From JACKAN01 sp964502735 (lineage in GTDB: Bacteria > Bdellovibrionota > Bdellovibrionia > Bdellovibrionales > UBA1609), in contig CAZCYD010000006.1 of NCBI GenBank assembly GCA_964502735.1, positions 43,725-107,724 of the forward strand: a stretch of DNA of 64,000 nt. Direction: 5' to 3'. Of this stretch, positions 1 through 7,486 are shown piece by piece. Within the stretch, counting starts at the first letter, position 1. Each line of letters begins with the position of its first letter. Position numbers and translations under genes: made by a program. The notes below the pieces were generated by a model. It was not told the origin of the DNA, did not search any database, and worked only from the letters and a program-made list of their open reading frames with translations.

Positions 1-170
1 TGCTAAAGGAGTTAAGCGAGAAAAAACCAACTCAACTCATCCCACTGCATGGAGAGATTTATAAAAAGCAGGATTTGGTTCAAAAATTAGAGTTGCTTGC
101 TAAAAGTAGACTGTTACCCAGTCTCAACAGGAAACCACTTCACTTCTTGAACCTTAAGCTAAGGCGATAA
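1..170 (+). CDS. C-terminal end of an unidentified protein (partial)
   Basis: An open frame enters from the left edge (first full codon at base 3) and runs 55 codons to a TAA at 168-170. The peptide is basic and leucine-rich, with the stretch PLHGEIYKKQDLVQKLELL and a tail ending in KLRR. I do not recognise the family. The stop lies 17 bases inside the convergent ridA-like gene, which fits two real genes ending against each other, but the stretch is short enough that chance cannot be excluded. Confidence 0.45.
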   Translation, partial: LKELSEKKPTQLIPLHGEIYKKQDLVQKLELLAKSRLLPSLNRKPLHFLNLKLRR

Positions 171-570
171 CTTTAAACTCAACGGCAATTGGAGTGGGTA
201 AAGCCCCAACTTCGACAGTTGTTCGAGTGGCACCGTAGGCCCCGAGGTGTTCGGCATAAATTTTATTAAATTTTTTAAAGTCCGCCTTCATATCTGTTAA
301 AAAAACCGTAACGTCCACCAGTTTGTCCAAGGAACTCCCCGACTCTTCTAGTATCACCTTTATATTTTCGATCACTGCAAGAGTTTGAACCTCAATGTCA
401 TGGGCCACAACATTGCCCTCGGCGTCTTCATAGGTTCCAGGAATTTGGTGAGTTCCGGGTTTGCGAGGGCCAACTCCCGACAAAAACAAAAATTCTCCAA
501 CTTTTTTTGCGTGAGGGTAAGCCCCTACTGGCTCAGGAGCTTTGTGTGTTGTAAAGTTTTTAGATGTCAC
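154..570 (-). CDS. amnD: RidA-family 2-aminomuconate deaminase
   Basis: A RidA/YjgF-fold protein of 138 residues. The start chosen is the GTG at 570, with a GGAGG ribosome site 8 bases upstream that lies inside the end of the preceding gene. A longer frame exists but lacks this site. Seen: the family pattern GEFLFLSGVGPR near the N-terminus and the conserved arginine stretch GATRTTVEVGALP near the C-terminus. RidA-like proteins with this context deaminate 2-aminomuconate to 4-oxalocrotonate and ammonia in aminophenol degradation. The substrate is inferred from the neighbouring ring-cleavage dioxygenase and semialdehyde dehydrogenase, since generic RidA enamine deaminases look similar. It overlaps the asparaginase-like gene by 11 bases and is the last gene of the operon. 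The symbol follows Pseudomonas sp. AP-3 usage and is tentative. Confidence 0.75.
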   Translation of the reverse strand: MTSKNFTTHKAPEPVGAYPHAKKVGEFLFLSGVGPRKPGTHQIPGTYEDAEGNVVAHDIEVQTLAVIENIKVILEESGSSLDKLVDVTVFLTDMKADFKKFNKIYAEHLGAYGATRTTVEVGALPTPIAVEFKVIALA

Positions 571-1678
571 GTTGTTGTCCTCCAAAAGCGTTGCCATGAG
601 TGTCCGGATCAAAATACCAACGATCGTGATCAGGGTCCCATTCATCCCAAGTTTTTATTTGAGCTAATTTTTCTACATACTGCGGGGGCACAATTTTAGA
701 AACTAAAAAAGCTTTTTGCCGGCGCAAGGGATAGGGGTTGCGAAGATCAAAGCCCAAAACCCCCAACACACCTCGCGCAATATACCATGAAGCCTGAGGG
801 TTCCAACCATGAGCAATTTTTATCACCACTCCTAAGCCTTTAGGATATTCCGGGTGCTCTATGGCTAAGCCCAATAAACCATCAGCTCCCTCTTTGGCAA
901 TAACTTTTCCACGGCAAGACTTCATAACTGTTGTGTCTAGACGATTATAACCACCGACTAAATCTGGGTGCCTCACCATGGACTCCCATATCCAGCTTTT
1001 ATCTAAAGCCAACTGAGCATAACACTTTGCCAATTCGTCCACGGTCATGGCCACGGTGGGAAGCCCATCCCCGTCCCGAGCGATTCTTTTTGGCTTCCAA
1101 TTTTTTCCCAAGTATTTTTTCATCAGCTCCAAATAGTTTTGAAAAACAGCATGTGAGGGCAAAGTGTAACCCGCGCGATTCCATCCCTTTAACCGACAGC
1201 CCCGTAAAATGGCTGCGTGATGCCCTGAAGAGTTGTTGTACCATCTTCTTGGCCTTCTTACCTGACGGCCAAACTGCACCAATGGCAGGTCTAAAGGAGT
1301 TAACATCAGCCCCCATTCACTAGGAGATAATAAGCTTTGAGCCGCCCGCACATGCTCTGCACTTCCATTGTGAGAAGCTACACTGATAGCTTTTTGCTCC
1401 CACGACATATCGGCTAGTTCTTCTTCAAAAACTTTTACATAGAGGGGCTTCATCATACTTCGGCCATAGCACAAAACATTTCCACCAAAGGAGTGAATAG
1501 GCTCACTACCACTAAACCAGGATATAGCTCCATGTATAGTGTTTTCGCTGACTCCATTGCGGCGGTAATCGACCAGAGGCTCCCACTCTACGTCACGCCC
1601 AGTAGGAATATCCTCAACAGACTCTCCCAGTGAACTTTGAGGATAAAGTTTGCTCTCTTCATACAAATACTTACTCAT
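560..1678 (-). CDS. L-asparaginase II family protein (PF06089-like)
   Basis: A 372-residue cytosolic protein of about the family's usual length. It shows the patterns of the rhizobial AnsA-type asparaginase II family: a MKPL motif, ASHNGSAEHVRAAQSLL, the signature-like YNNSSGHHAAIL, and DGDGLPTVAM in the second half. Known members hydrolyse asparagine to aspartate and ammonia. Its position between the ring-cleavage dioxygenase and the aminomuconate deaminase, overlapping both neighbours (8 and 11 bases), suggests it acts on an amide or enamine intermediate of the same pathway. That role is inference. The family's usual NNCSGKH is here NNSSGHH, so a cysteine and a lysine are replaced, which may mark a different substrate. 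Confidence 0.7.
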   Translation of the reverse strand: MSKYLYEESKLYPQSSLGESVEDIPTGRDVEWEPLVDYRRNGVSENTIHGAISWFSGSEPIHSFGGNVLCYGRSMMKPLYVKVFEEELADMSWEQKAISVASHNGSAEHVRAAQSLLSPSEWGLMLTPLDLPLVQFGRQVRRPRRWYNNSSGHHAAILRGCRLKGWNRAGYTLPSHAVFQNYLELMKKYLGKNWKPKRIARDGDGLPTVAMTVDELAKCYAQLALDKSWIWESMVRHPDLVGGYNRLDTTVMKSCRGKVIAKEGADGLLGLAIEHPEYPKGLGVVIKIAHGWNPQASWYIARGVLGVLGFDLRNPYPLRRQKAFLVSKIVPPQYVEKLAQIKTWDEWDPDHDRWYFDPDTHGNAFGGQQRDI

Positions 1679-2645
1679 AATCTCTTTCCATTTCCGGCAT
1701 ATCTTGTGTGGGCTCGATCATTTTTTCTTTGCCCTTATCCAAAACATTCCTATCTCCAGCGAAAAAATCTACATCATCTTCATCATACTCCAATTCGCTT
1801 GCCATTTCTGACCCAGGCTTTAAGCTAACTACGGCGGCCCCTGTCCCCAACATAGGTTCATAAGCTAAAACCTGGCCCTCATAGGCGTTCGTCTGCCCCA
1901 TGGTTGCGGCCATCCACCAAAAGGGTTTAAAGTTGCTAACTTTTTTAACTCTGGCCTCTCGGTGAAATTGGCGAGACAACTGAGAGCAATCTTCAAGCCG
2001 GCCTTCGCGCAACAGCTCTAAGAATTTATCATTCCATTCCTGATCTTTTAACGAGTGAATTCTGTCATCTTTTGGATCAATCTCTGTAGTGAAGAACCTG
2101 TTGGAAAGAGACGAAATGACTAGAACTGCCGTTTTTTTCCCAACTTCGAAAATAGCCTCCCTCACCGCTTTTCCGTAGACTAAGGTTTCAGCCCTATCTG
2201 AATAAATGTTGCTCGAAACTATGACTGCGGGAATCCGATTATCAGGATTAACTAGCTTTAAGGCTACAATCGAACCCGTATCGATAGGAAATCCTTTATA
2301 AGCGACAGTCCTTGCATGTAACCCCCTATCTTTACATTTATCTTGAATCACCTTCGCAAATTCAGGATCGATTTTTAATTTATAAGGTAGACTTCCAATG
2401 TCGTGAAACTGATCGTCGACATGAGTCCACTCCGGCTCAGGATCGGCCTGTATCTGGTGCCCCAATATAGAGGGCCAGTAGGTACTGTAAATCACGAGTC
2501 TCTCAGCTCCCAAATTTTGGATTTCGTTTTTTACCAAATCAAAAGCTTGACGAACTCGCATCCAGCCGGGGTTTTTTGCTGGACACAACAAAATATGTGG
2601 AAGCCCTGGCAATATATAACCACCAATGATTGGACTGTCTGTCAT
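1671..2645 (-). CDS. amnA: 2-aminophenol 1,6-dioxygenase alpha-like (non-catalytic) subunit
   Basis: A 324-residue class III extradiol dioxygenase (LigB fold) paralogue. Aligned by eye with the next gene upstream, it has lost the iron-binding positions: LPGLPH replaces APHPPH (Gly14 in place of His), YSTYW replaces HSPHW (Tyr56 in place of His), and SLSNRFFTTEIDP replaces SLSHRHFVTEADP (Asn in place of His). This is the known arrangement of 2-aminophenol 1,6-dioxygenase, in which the alpha chain is structural and the beta chain catalytic. It is longer than the AP-3 type alpha chain, with an acidic C-terminal extension after about residue 280 (EYDEDDVDFFAGD). It joins the beta-subunit gene by an ATGA overlap, so translation is probably coupled. 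Confidence 0.8.
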   Translation of the reverse strand: MTDSPIIGGYILPGLPHILLCPAKNPGWMRVRQAFDLVKNEIQNLGAERLVIYSTYWPSILGHQIQADPEPEWTHVDDQFHDIGSLPYKLKIDPEFAKVIQDKCKDRGLHARTVAYKGFPIDTGSIVALKLVNPDNRIPAVIVSSNIYSDRAETLVYGKAVREAIFEVGKKTAVLVISSLSNRFFTTEIDPKDDRIHSLKDQEWNDKFLELLREGRLEDCSQLSRQFHREARVKKVSNFKPFWWMAATMGQTNAYEGQVLAYEPMLGTGAAVVSLKPGSEMASELEYDEDDVDFFAGDRNVLDKGKEKMIEPTQDMPEMERDYE

Positions 2646-3547
2646 GGCGTCACTCCTTTGTTAGTGTGATCCCACGAGACCACAGCATTCCCTGTTCCTA
2701 TAACTGTCCCATAAGCATAAACCTCTGCCGGGTAAGTTGGAAAATCTAGAGCCGAAAGCATCCAAGAAAGCCCTCCACTATTGGCCTCAGAAATCGTTTG
2801 CTCATCAAAGTCAGCAAGAATTTCAATAATTTTTTGCGATTCTCCCTTTTTCATGAGTTCAATCATTTTCATATCCCAGAGGTACTGCCCGTGGTGGGTG
2901 ATGTGCTCGCGACTCATATCTTCAGGAGGATCCGCCTCCGTCACAAAGTGGCGATGGCTCAAAGAATGACTCGCCAACAGCACAGCCCTTTTTCCACTGG
3001 CCTCCACAGCTTTTTTTGTGGCCTCGCCCAGCTTAAACATCTGCGACTGCATAACATCAAAACTAAAATATTGTGCCGCCCCGTTAGAAGAGAGGCCAAC
3101 TATAGGTCTATTCCACTCAGGGTCTACCATGTGACAGGTGACAATAGTTCCATAATCCACACGAAAATCTGGATTCCTCATCATCTTAACTTCTAAACCC
3201 ATACTTTGAGCCTGATCGTGAATACCTTCTGCCAACTCCACATCGACAGTCAGATCATAATTATACCGAAACAAATGTGGAAAAATCGGGTCCACAGATT
3301 TTGATTTCATGTTTTCCACACCCAAGAAATGAGTTCCTATTTGTGTGCGCCAATGAGGTGAGTGAACAATCAATACATCGTAGTCTAGGCTTTGCAAATG
3401 CCGGCGCATTCTCTCGTAACCCCATCTCAACACTTCCCAACCACACTCAGATTTGGCTTCGTTTTGCGGGGGGTTTTCCGCATACACCAGATGAGGGGGG
3501 TGTGGAGCTAGACAACCCGCAACTATAGCCCCTGTATTTAACCCCAT
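2642..3547 (-). CDS. amnB: 2-aminophenol 1,6-dioxygenase beta (catalytic) subunit
   Basis: A 301-residue class III extradiol dioxygenase. The start is the ATG at 3547, behind AAAGGAGG with 6-base spacing. An upstream in-frame TTG is less well placed. The iron ligands of the family are visible as His16 (APHPPH), His65 (HSPHW) and Glu254 (SEANSGG), with the acid/base histidine at His198 (SHSLSHRHF). Such enzymes open the ring of 2-aminophenol or substituted forms between C1 and C6, giving 2-aminomuconate 6-semialdehyde. The gene lies directly downstream of the semialdehyde dehydrogenase and upstream of its inactive partner subunit. A catechol-type or protocatechuate-type substrate is less likely because of the deaminase and dehydrogenase in the operon. 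Confidence 0.85.
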   Translation of the reverse strand: MGLNTGAIVAGCLAPHPPHLVYAENPPQNEAKSECGWEVLRWGYERMRRHLQSLDYDVLIVHSPHWRTQIGTHFLGVENMKSKSVDPIFPHLFRYNYDLTVDVELAEGIHDQAQSMGLEVKMMRNPDFRVDYGTIVTCHMVDPEWNRPIVGLSSNGAAQYFSFDVMQSQMFKLGEATKKAVEASGKRAVLLASHSLSHRHFVTEADPPEDMSREHITHHGQYLWDMKMIELMKKGESQKIIEILADFDEQTISEANSGGLSWMLSALDFPTYPAEVYAYGTVIGTGNAVVSWDHTNKGVTP

Positions 3548-3605
3548 ATTCAACCTCCTTTATGGCAAATGGCAAATGTCCAATTCCTTCAAATTGCAAT
3601 TCTTC

Positions 3606-5051
3606 TTAATTTAAATTCACACAGATGTTTTTTTGTTCTGTATAAAAATCCAAAGAGTGATCTCCTCCCTCTCGCCCCAGCCCCGAAGCTTTGTAGCCAC
3701 CAAAGGGAACGCGAAGGTCGCGCTGGCTCCAAGTGTTTACCCACACGGTTCCAGCTTTTATCTGCTGAGCTGTTTTGTGTGCTGTATTGAGGTCGCGCGT
3801 CCAAATTGTCGCAGACAATCCATAACTGCTAGTATTGGCCAGTTTTACGGCGTCATGTTTGTACTTAAATGGCCTTACCGTTACCACCGGACCAAAAATT
3901 TCGTTCTGCCAAAGGTCAGAACAATCTGTAAGATCGGCAATAATCGTGGGGCGCATAAAATATCCATTTTTATTTTTTTCTGCCAAGCGAAGCTCCTCTT
4001 CACCGGCTAAGATTTTTCCACCCTCTCTTTTAGCTTGAGCAATAGCGGATTGCACTTTTTCTAGCTGCTCCCGACTAACGACAGGACCCATAAACACATC
4101 TGAATCACTTGGGCTTCCAACTTTTAGGGCCTTAGTTTTTTCAACAAATTTTTCCATAAATTGGTCGTAAATATCTTGCTGAACATAAATGCGTGATCCG
4201 CATAAACAAACTTGTCCAGAGTTTAAGAAACTGGATCGCAATGTGGTCAATACACATTTGTCTAGATCTGCATCTTTAAAGATGATATTGGCGTTTTTGC
4301 CCCCAAGCTCCATTCCCATTTTTTTAAAGTGTTTAGCTGCACGCTCAAGAATAATAGCTCCAGTATCTGTCCCACCGGTAAAAGAAATCAAGGGAATGCC
4401 GGGATGATTAACAATTGTGTCACCCACGACTTCACCACGACCATGAACGATATTGCAAACCCCCGGCGGCAACCCAGCTTCGTTAAAGATTCCGCCCAAC
4501 ATGGAGGCCGTCATTGGCGAAAGCTCTGAAGGCTTACAAATTGCTGTATTGCCGACAGCCAAAGAGGGGGCTATTTTCCAAGTCATAAGATACAGGGGAA
4601 GATTCCATGGAGAAATCAGCCCCGTCACACCAATGGGCTCTCTAAGAGAATAATTAAATCCATTCCCGTCCATATCAGAAGCCTGCTCTTGGTGCTGAAC
4701 TACTCTGTTGGCGAAGAATCTAAAGTTAGAAATGGCTCGAGGTATATCCACCTCTCTGGCTAACCACAATGGTTTTCCCATATCTCTGGACTCAGCTAGT
4801 GCCAACTCTTCTTTTTTTGCTTCAATTAAATCTGCGATTTTAAGCAGGATCTTAGCTCTATCTTGAGTTGAAGTTTTAGACCATCCCTCAAAGGCCCGGC
4901 TTGCCGCTTGAAAAGCCATAACTACATCTACAGCCTCAGAGTCAGGCATTTGGGAGTAGACCTCCCCTATTGAGGGATCAAAATTGTCCATCATCCTACC
5001 GCTCATAGAATCAACATATTCACCATTTATAAAATTCTTTATTGTTTGCAT
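3606..5051 (-). CDS. amnC: 2-aminomuconate 6-semialdehyde dehydrogenase
   Basis: A full-length (481 residues) NAD-dependent aldehyde dehydrogenase. Visible motifs are SPWNLPLYLMTWKIAPSLA, the glycine-rich FTGGTDTG, the catalytic glutamate in MELGGKNA, the catalytic cysteine in NSGQVCLCGSR, and EIFGPVVTV. The strongest relatives by motif are hydroxymuconic and aminomuconic semialdehyde dehydrogenases. In this operon it should oxidise the ring-cleavage product to 2-aminomuconate before it cyclises to picolinate (pathway role from known aminophenol catabolism). The ATG at 5051 follows AAGGTGG. The gene overlaps the monooxygenase gene by 13 bases and is followed by a 58-base gap before amnB. Confidence 0.85.
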   Translation of the reverse strand: MQTIKNFINGEYVDSMSGRMMDNFDPSIGEVYSQMPDSEAVDVVMAFQAASRAFEGWSKTSTQDRAKILLKIADLIEAKKEELALAESRDMGKPLWLAREVDIPRAISNFRFFANRVVQHQEQASDMDGNGFNYSLREPIGVTGLISPWNLPLYLMTWKIAPSLAVGNTAICKPSELSPMTASMLGGIFNEAGLPPGVCNIVHGRGEVVGDTIVNHPGIPLISFTGGTDTGAIILERAAKHFKKMGMELGGKNANIIFKDADLDKCVLTTLRSSFLNSGQVCLCGSRIYVQQDIYDQFMEKFVEKTKALKVGSPSDSDVFMGPVVSREQLEKVQSAIAQAKREGGKILAGEEELRLAEKNKNGYFMRPTIIADLTDCSDLWQNEIFGPVVTVRPFKYKHDAVKLANTSSYGLSATIWTRDLNTAHKTAQQIKAGTVWVNTWSQRDLRVPFGGYKASGLGREGGDHSLDFYTEQKNICVNLN

Positions 5052-6298
5052 TTTGGCACCACCTTATGCATAAAGCTGGTCATAGCTTTTTGAATATAAT
5101 TATTATCATGAGTATTAAAATCAAACCACAACATCAACCGGTCTTCGGGATGATATTTTTCATTAATTAAAGTTGCCAACAATTCTACATCTCCAGCCAG
5201 GGTGTTCTTTACAGCTTGCTCCACTTTTTTGTTATCTATAGTGCCTTCCATGGCCGCCCAATAATTTTCCCAAGCGGATTTGGCCATAGCCTGAGCTTTT
5301 TCAATATTTTGTTGAGGCGTCAGGTTCGATTCATCACACAAAAACACCATGGCGGTTCTCGGCATATTTTCTCTTTTCCACCCGCCCCCAGAGAGGTGAT
5401 AAATCATTTTCATGCGATTGTGAGTCTCTTCTATAACCTCGGGAGGCGTAATTGATAAATTAAAAACGTCGACAGGAAAATACTCGTTAGCCAACTTTTG
5501 TATTCCTGGATCATGACTTCCAACCGTAAGTTTTAAAAGTTCTAATGGAGCCTCAAAGGGAATCACTCCCACCTTATCAAAGTTCCAAAAGGGGGGAATC
5601 TCAATGCTCGATAGACTTTTAGCTTGCTCCCAAGACAAGCCTGTTTCTTCAGCAAATACCTCTAGAACTTTTTCCCAATCTTCTGTATGGCGAAAATCTT
5701 GAGCTCGCAAAAGCTTAGGGGCCACTTCAGCACTTGAGAACTTTTCACTTTTTAAGGCTCGCAAAAATATTTCTGTAGCCTCATAAAGAATTTTTCCCTT
5801 TAATACTGGCCATGCTGCCTTTTCTGTGCGACTTCTGGGCACAATTCCATATGGGCGGTTGGAAAATTCAAAGCGCCCCGAAGCAAAACCGATGTGAATT
5901 TTTCTCTGCTCTTCTTGATCTAAAACCTTTGTATTTAAACTGTGCAAAGTCAGAAATGTTTTAATGGCCTCAGCGTGAGCCAAGGGGCCACCATTGCAAA
6001 ATATATTTTTGATAGCTGAGCCCACGTGAATATTGCGTGTCCTTTGAAAGACCTTATGAGCCAATTGCAATATATCTGTATTAAGACCTATTTCTCCCTT
6101 AAAATGAGGAACAACGGCTTCAGGATTTTCCTTTTGAACCTCTGTGCTCAGGTGAGTTTCGGCCACCCAAGCCACTCCATAACCAAGTCTATCGGCCAAC
6201 TCCACTTGTTCAAAAAAGTTTTCAAACATAACCCTTTCTGAGGGTTTGTAACCATCCACTTCGGTTTGGCAAATGCTGAGAAAAATATCAAATTTCAT
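5039..6298 (-). CDS. Luciferase-like (LLM class) flavin-dependent monooxygenase
   Basis: A 419-residue protein of the bacterial luciferase-like family. The N-terminus KFDIFLSICQ, the stretch LADRLGYGVAWVAETHLS and the later GFASGRFEFSNRPYG are typical. The ATG at 6298 overlaps the SDR stop as ATGA, indicating translational coupling. An in-frame GTG 6 bases earlier is possible. Family members use reduced FMN or F420 to oxygenate aldehydes, sulfonates or aromatic and nitrogen compounds. In this operon a role in preparing the ring-cleavage substrate (for example hydroxylation or N-oxidation of an aromatic amine) is plausible but is inference. It is longer than the usual 330-380 residues, with an extra segment in the middle and a C-terminal alpha-helical part. 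Confidence 0.7.
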   Translation of the reverse strand: MKFDIFLSICQTEVDGYKPSERVMFENFFEQVELADRLGYGVAWVAETHLSTEVQKENPEAVVPHFKGEIGLNTDILQLAHKVFQRTRNIHVGSAIKNIFCNGGPLAHAEAIKTFLTLHSLNTKVLDQEEQRKIHIGFASGRFEFSNRPYGIVPRSRTEKAAWPVLKGKILYEATEIFLRALKSEKFSSAEVAPKLLRAQDFRHTEDWEKVLEVFAEETGLSWEQAKSLSSIEIPPFWNFDKVGVIPFEAPLELLKLTVGSHDPGIQKLANEYFPVDVFNLSITPPEVIEETHNRMKMIYHLSGGGWKRENMPRTAMVFLCDESNLTPQQNIEKAQAMAKSAWENYWAAMEGTIDNKKVEQAVKNTLAGDVELLATLINEKYHPEDRLMLWFDFNTHDNNYIQKAMTSFMHKVVPKCKQ

Positions 6299-7077
6299 AA
6301 GCACCCCGTGCGACCGCCATCCACAGTCAGGTTTATTCCGTTGATGTAAGAAGCCGCCGGGCTTGTCAAAAACAATAAAGATTGTGCGATTTCTTCAGGC
6401 TGAGCCAAGCGCTTTGCTGGAATTGTGTTTAACCACATCTCCTCAACAGTATGAGGCTCCTTATTGAGCCTCTCAGCGGCTGCAATCTTTAAACTTTCTA
6501 ATCTCTCGGTTGCTGTAAAGCCTGGGAGGATGTTATTCACAGTTATCCCCCACTCGCCAACTTCATTTGCCAGAGTCTTTGACCAACTGGCCATAGCTCC
6601 TCTAATTGTGTTAGAAACTCCTAAGTTGGGTATGGGAATCTTCACAGAGGTAGAAATAATATTTATAATGCGACCATATTTTTTTTGCTTCATTCCTGGA
6701 ACCAGGATTTGAGCCAAAGTGTGGGCTGCTAAAATATGAGACTGAAAACCCAACAGAAAATCTTCTGGATTGGCCGACAGTAGAGGACCTGATTTTGGCC
6801 CGCCAGAATTATTGATCAGAATTTCAATGGGACCATTTTTTTGCACAAAAGCTTCGACCTGAAGTCTTAAATTTTGTAAATCTCCCAAGTCTAATGCTAA
6901 AATTTGACACTGAACATCTTTGGCCAACTGAGATTTTAGTTCCAAAAGTTTTGCCTCATTGCGCGCTACCAACAGCAAATTTACACCTTCAGAGGCCAAA
7001 GCTATGGCTGTGGCTCTGCCAATTCCCTGAGAACTTCCGCAAACTAAGGCCCACTTCCTATGAATTGAAGTTTTAAT
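6295..7077 (-). CDS. Short-chain dehydrogenase/reductase, probable ATT start
   Basis: A 260-residue SDR if read from the ATT at 7077-7075, six bases after GAGGAGG. The frame must begin upstream of the TTG at 6999, because the nucleotide-binding motif CGSSQGIGRATA lies before it. The only ATGs near the ribosome site (7091 and 7082) are in another frame that stops after a dozen codons. The dinucleotide fold and NNSGG motif are intact, but at the catalytic YxxxK position the sequence is VSNTIRGAM, with Ser155 and Arg159 in place of Tyr and Lys. It is the first gene of the aminophenol operon. The substrate is unknown. A single-base frameshift in the first codons is the alternative explanation for the start. 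Confidence 0.7.
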   Translation of the reverse strand: MKTSIHRKWALVCGSSQGIGRATAIALASEGVNLLLVARNEAKLLELKSQLAKDVQCQILALDLGDLQNLRLQVEAFVQKNGPIEILINNSGGPKSGPLLSANPEDFLLGFQSHILAAHTLAQILVPGMKQKKYGRIINIISTSVKIPIPNLGVSNTIRGAMASWSKTLANEVGEWGITVNNILPGFTATERLESLKIAAAERLNKEPHTVEEMWLNTIPAKRLAQPEEIAQSLLFLTSPAASYINGINLTVDGGRTGCL

Positions 7078-7486
7078 GACATCCTCCTCATTCTTAAAAA
7101 TTTACACTCTCTATAACTTTTAGAGTTTTTAGAGAATTGGATTTTTAAGTCTTAATCTCATACTTAAGGGCTCCCATCTTTAAGTCCGGAACCTAGAATT
7201 TAGACTCAAAAAGGCCCTTCTGAGACTATTACCTTCACAATAGTCCTGCAAATTAAATCTAAAAACCTTATGAAATGAACACTTGTAACCCAAATCCGCG
7301 GATAAAATGCGTCAAATAAATACTCAGCAAATCAATTGCGCAAGGCAGAATTTTAAGGTCCTGTGATTTTCTGTGGTTTCTCTGAGTTTAGCTTGGCTTG
7401 GCCTTAGTCGCATTTTCAACTGCAATTTTAAATAATAAAACCATTCTGTTTAGAATTGAGACGCACTTGCCGAGAGGTCAGCATTA
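7078..7486. other. Divergent intergenic region with one copy of the 31-bp motif
   Basis: No gene is seen in these 409 bases. The region separates the divergent SDR operon and the lipoprotein gene, so it should contain both promoters, but I could not assign -35/-10 boxes with confidence. It is rich in short direct repeats (TTTTTAAG, TTTTAGAG types) and holds copy A of the dispersed intergenic motif at 7286-7316. Confidence 0.5.
7286..7316 (+). repeat. Dispersed 31-bp intergenic motif, copy A
   Basis: TAACCCAAATCCGCGGATAA followed by AATGCGTCAAA. It contains the perfect palindrome ATCCGCGGAT. It matches copy B at 10692-10722 at all but three positions, and is related to copies C and D near 52.0 and 52.9 kb. 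All copies are intergenic. Confidence 0.65.

Noticed and set aside
7286..7316. Flagellar sigma factor (FliA-type) promoter
   Set aside because: The GGATAA part loosely recalls the -10 box, but the -35 element and spacing are missing, and the motif also occurs in convergent gaps where a promoter is not expected.
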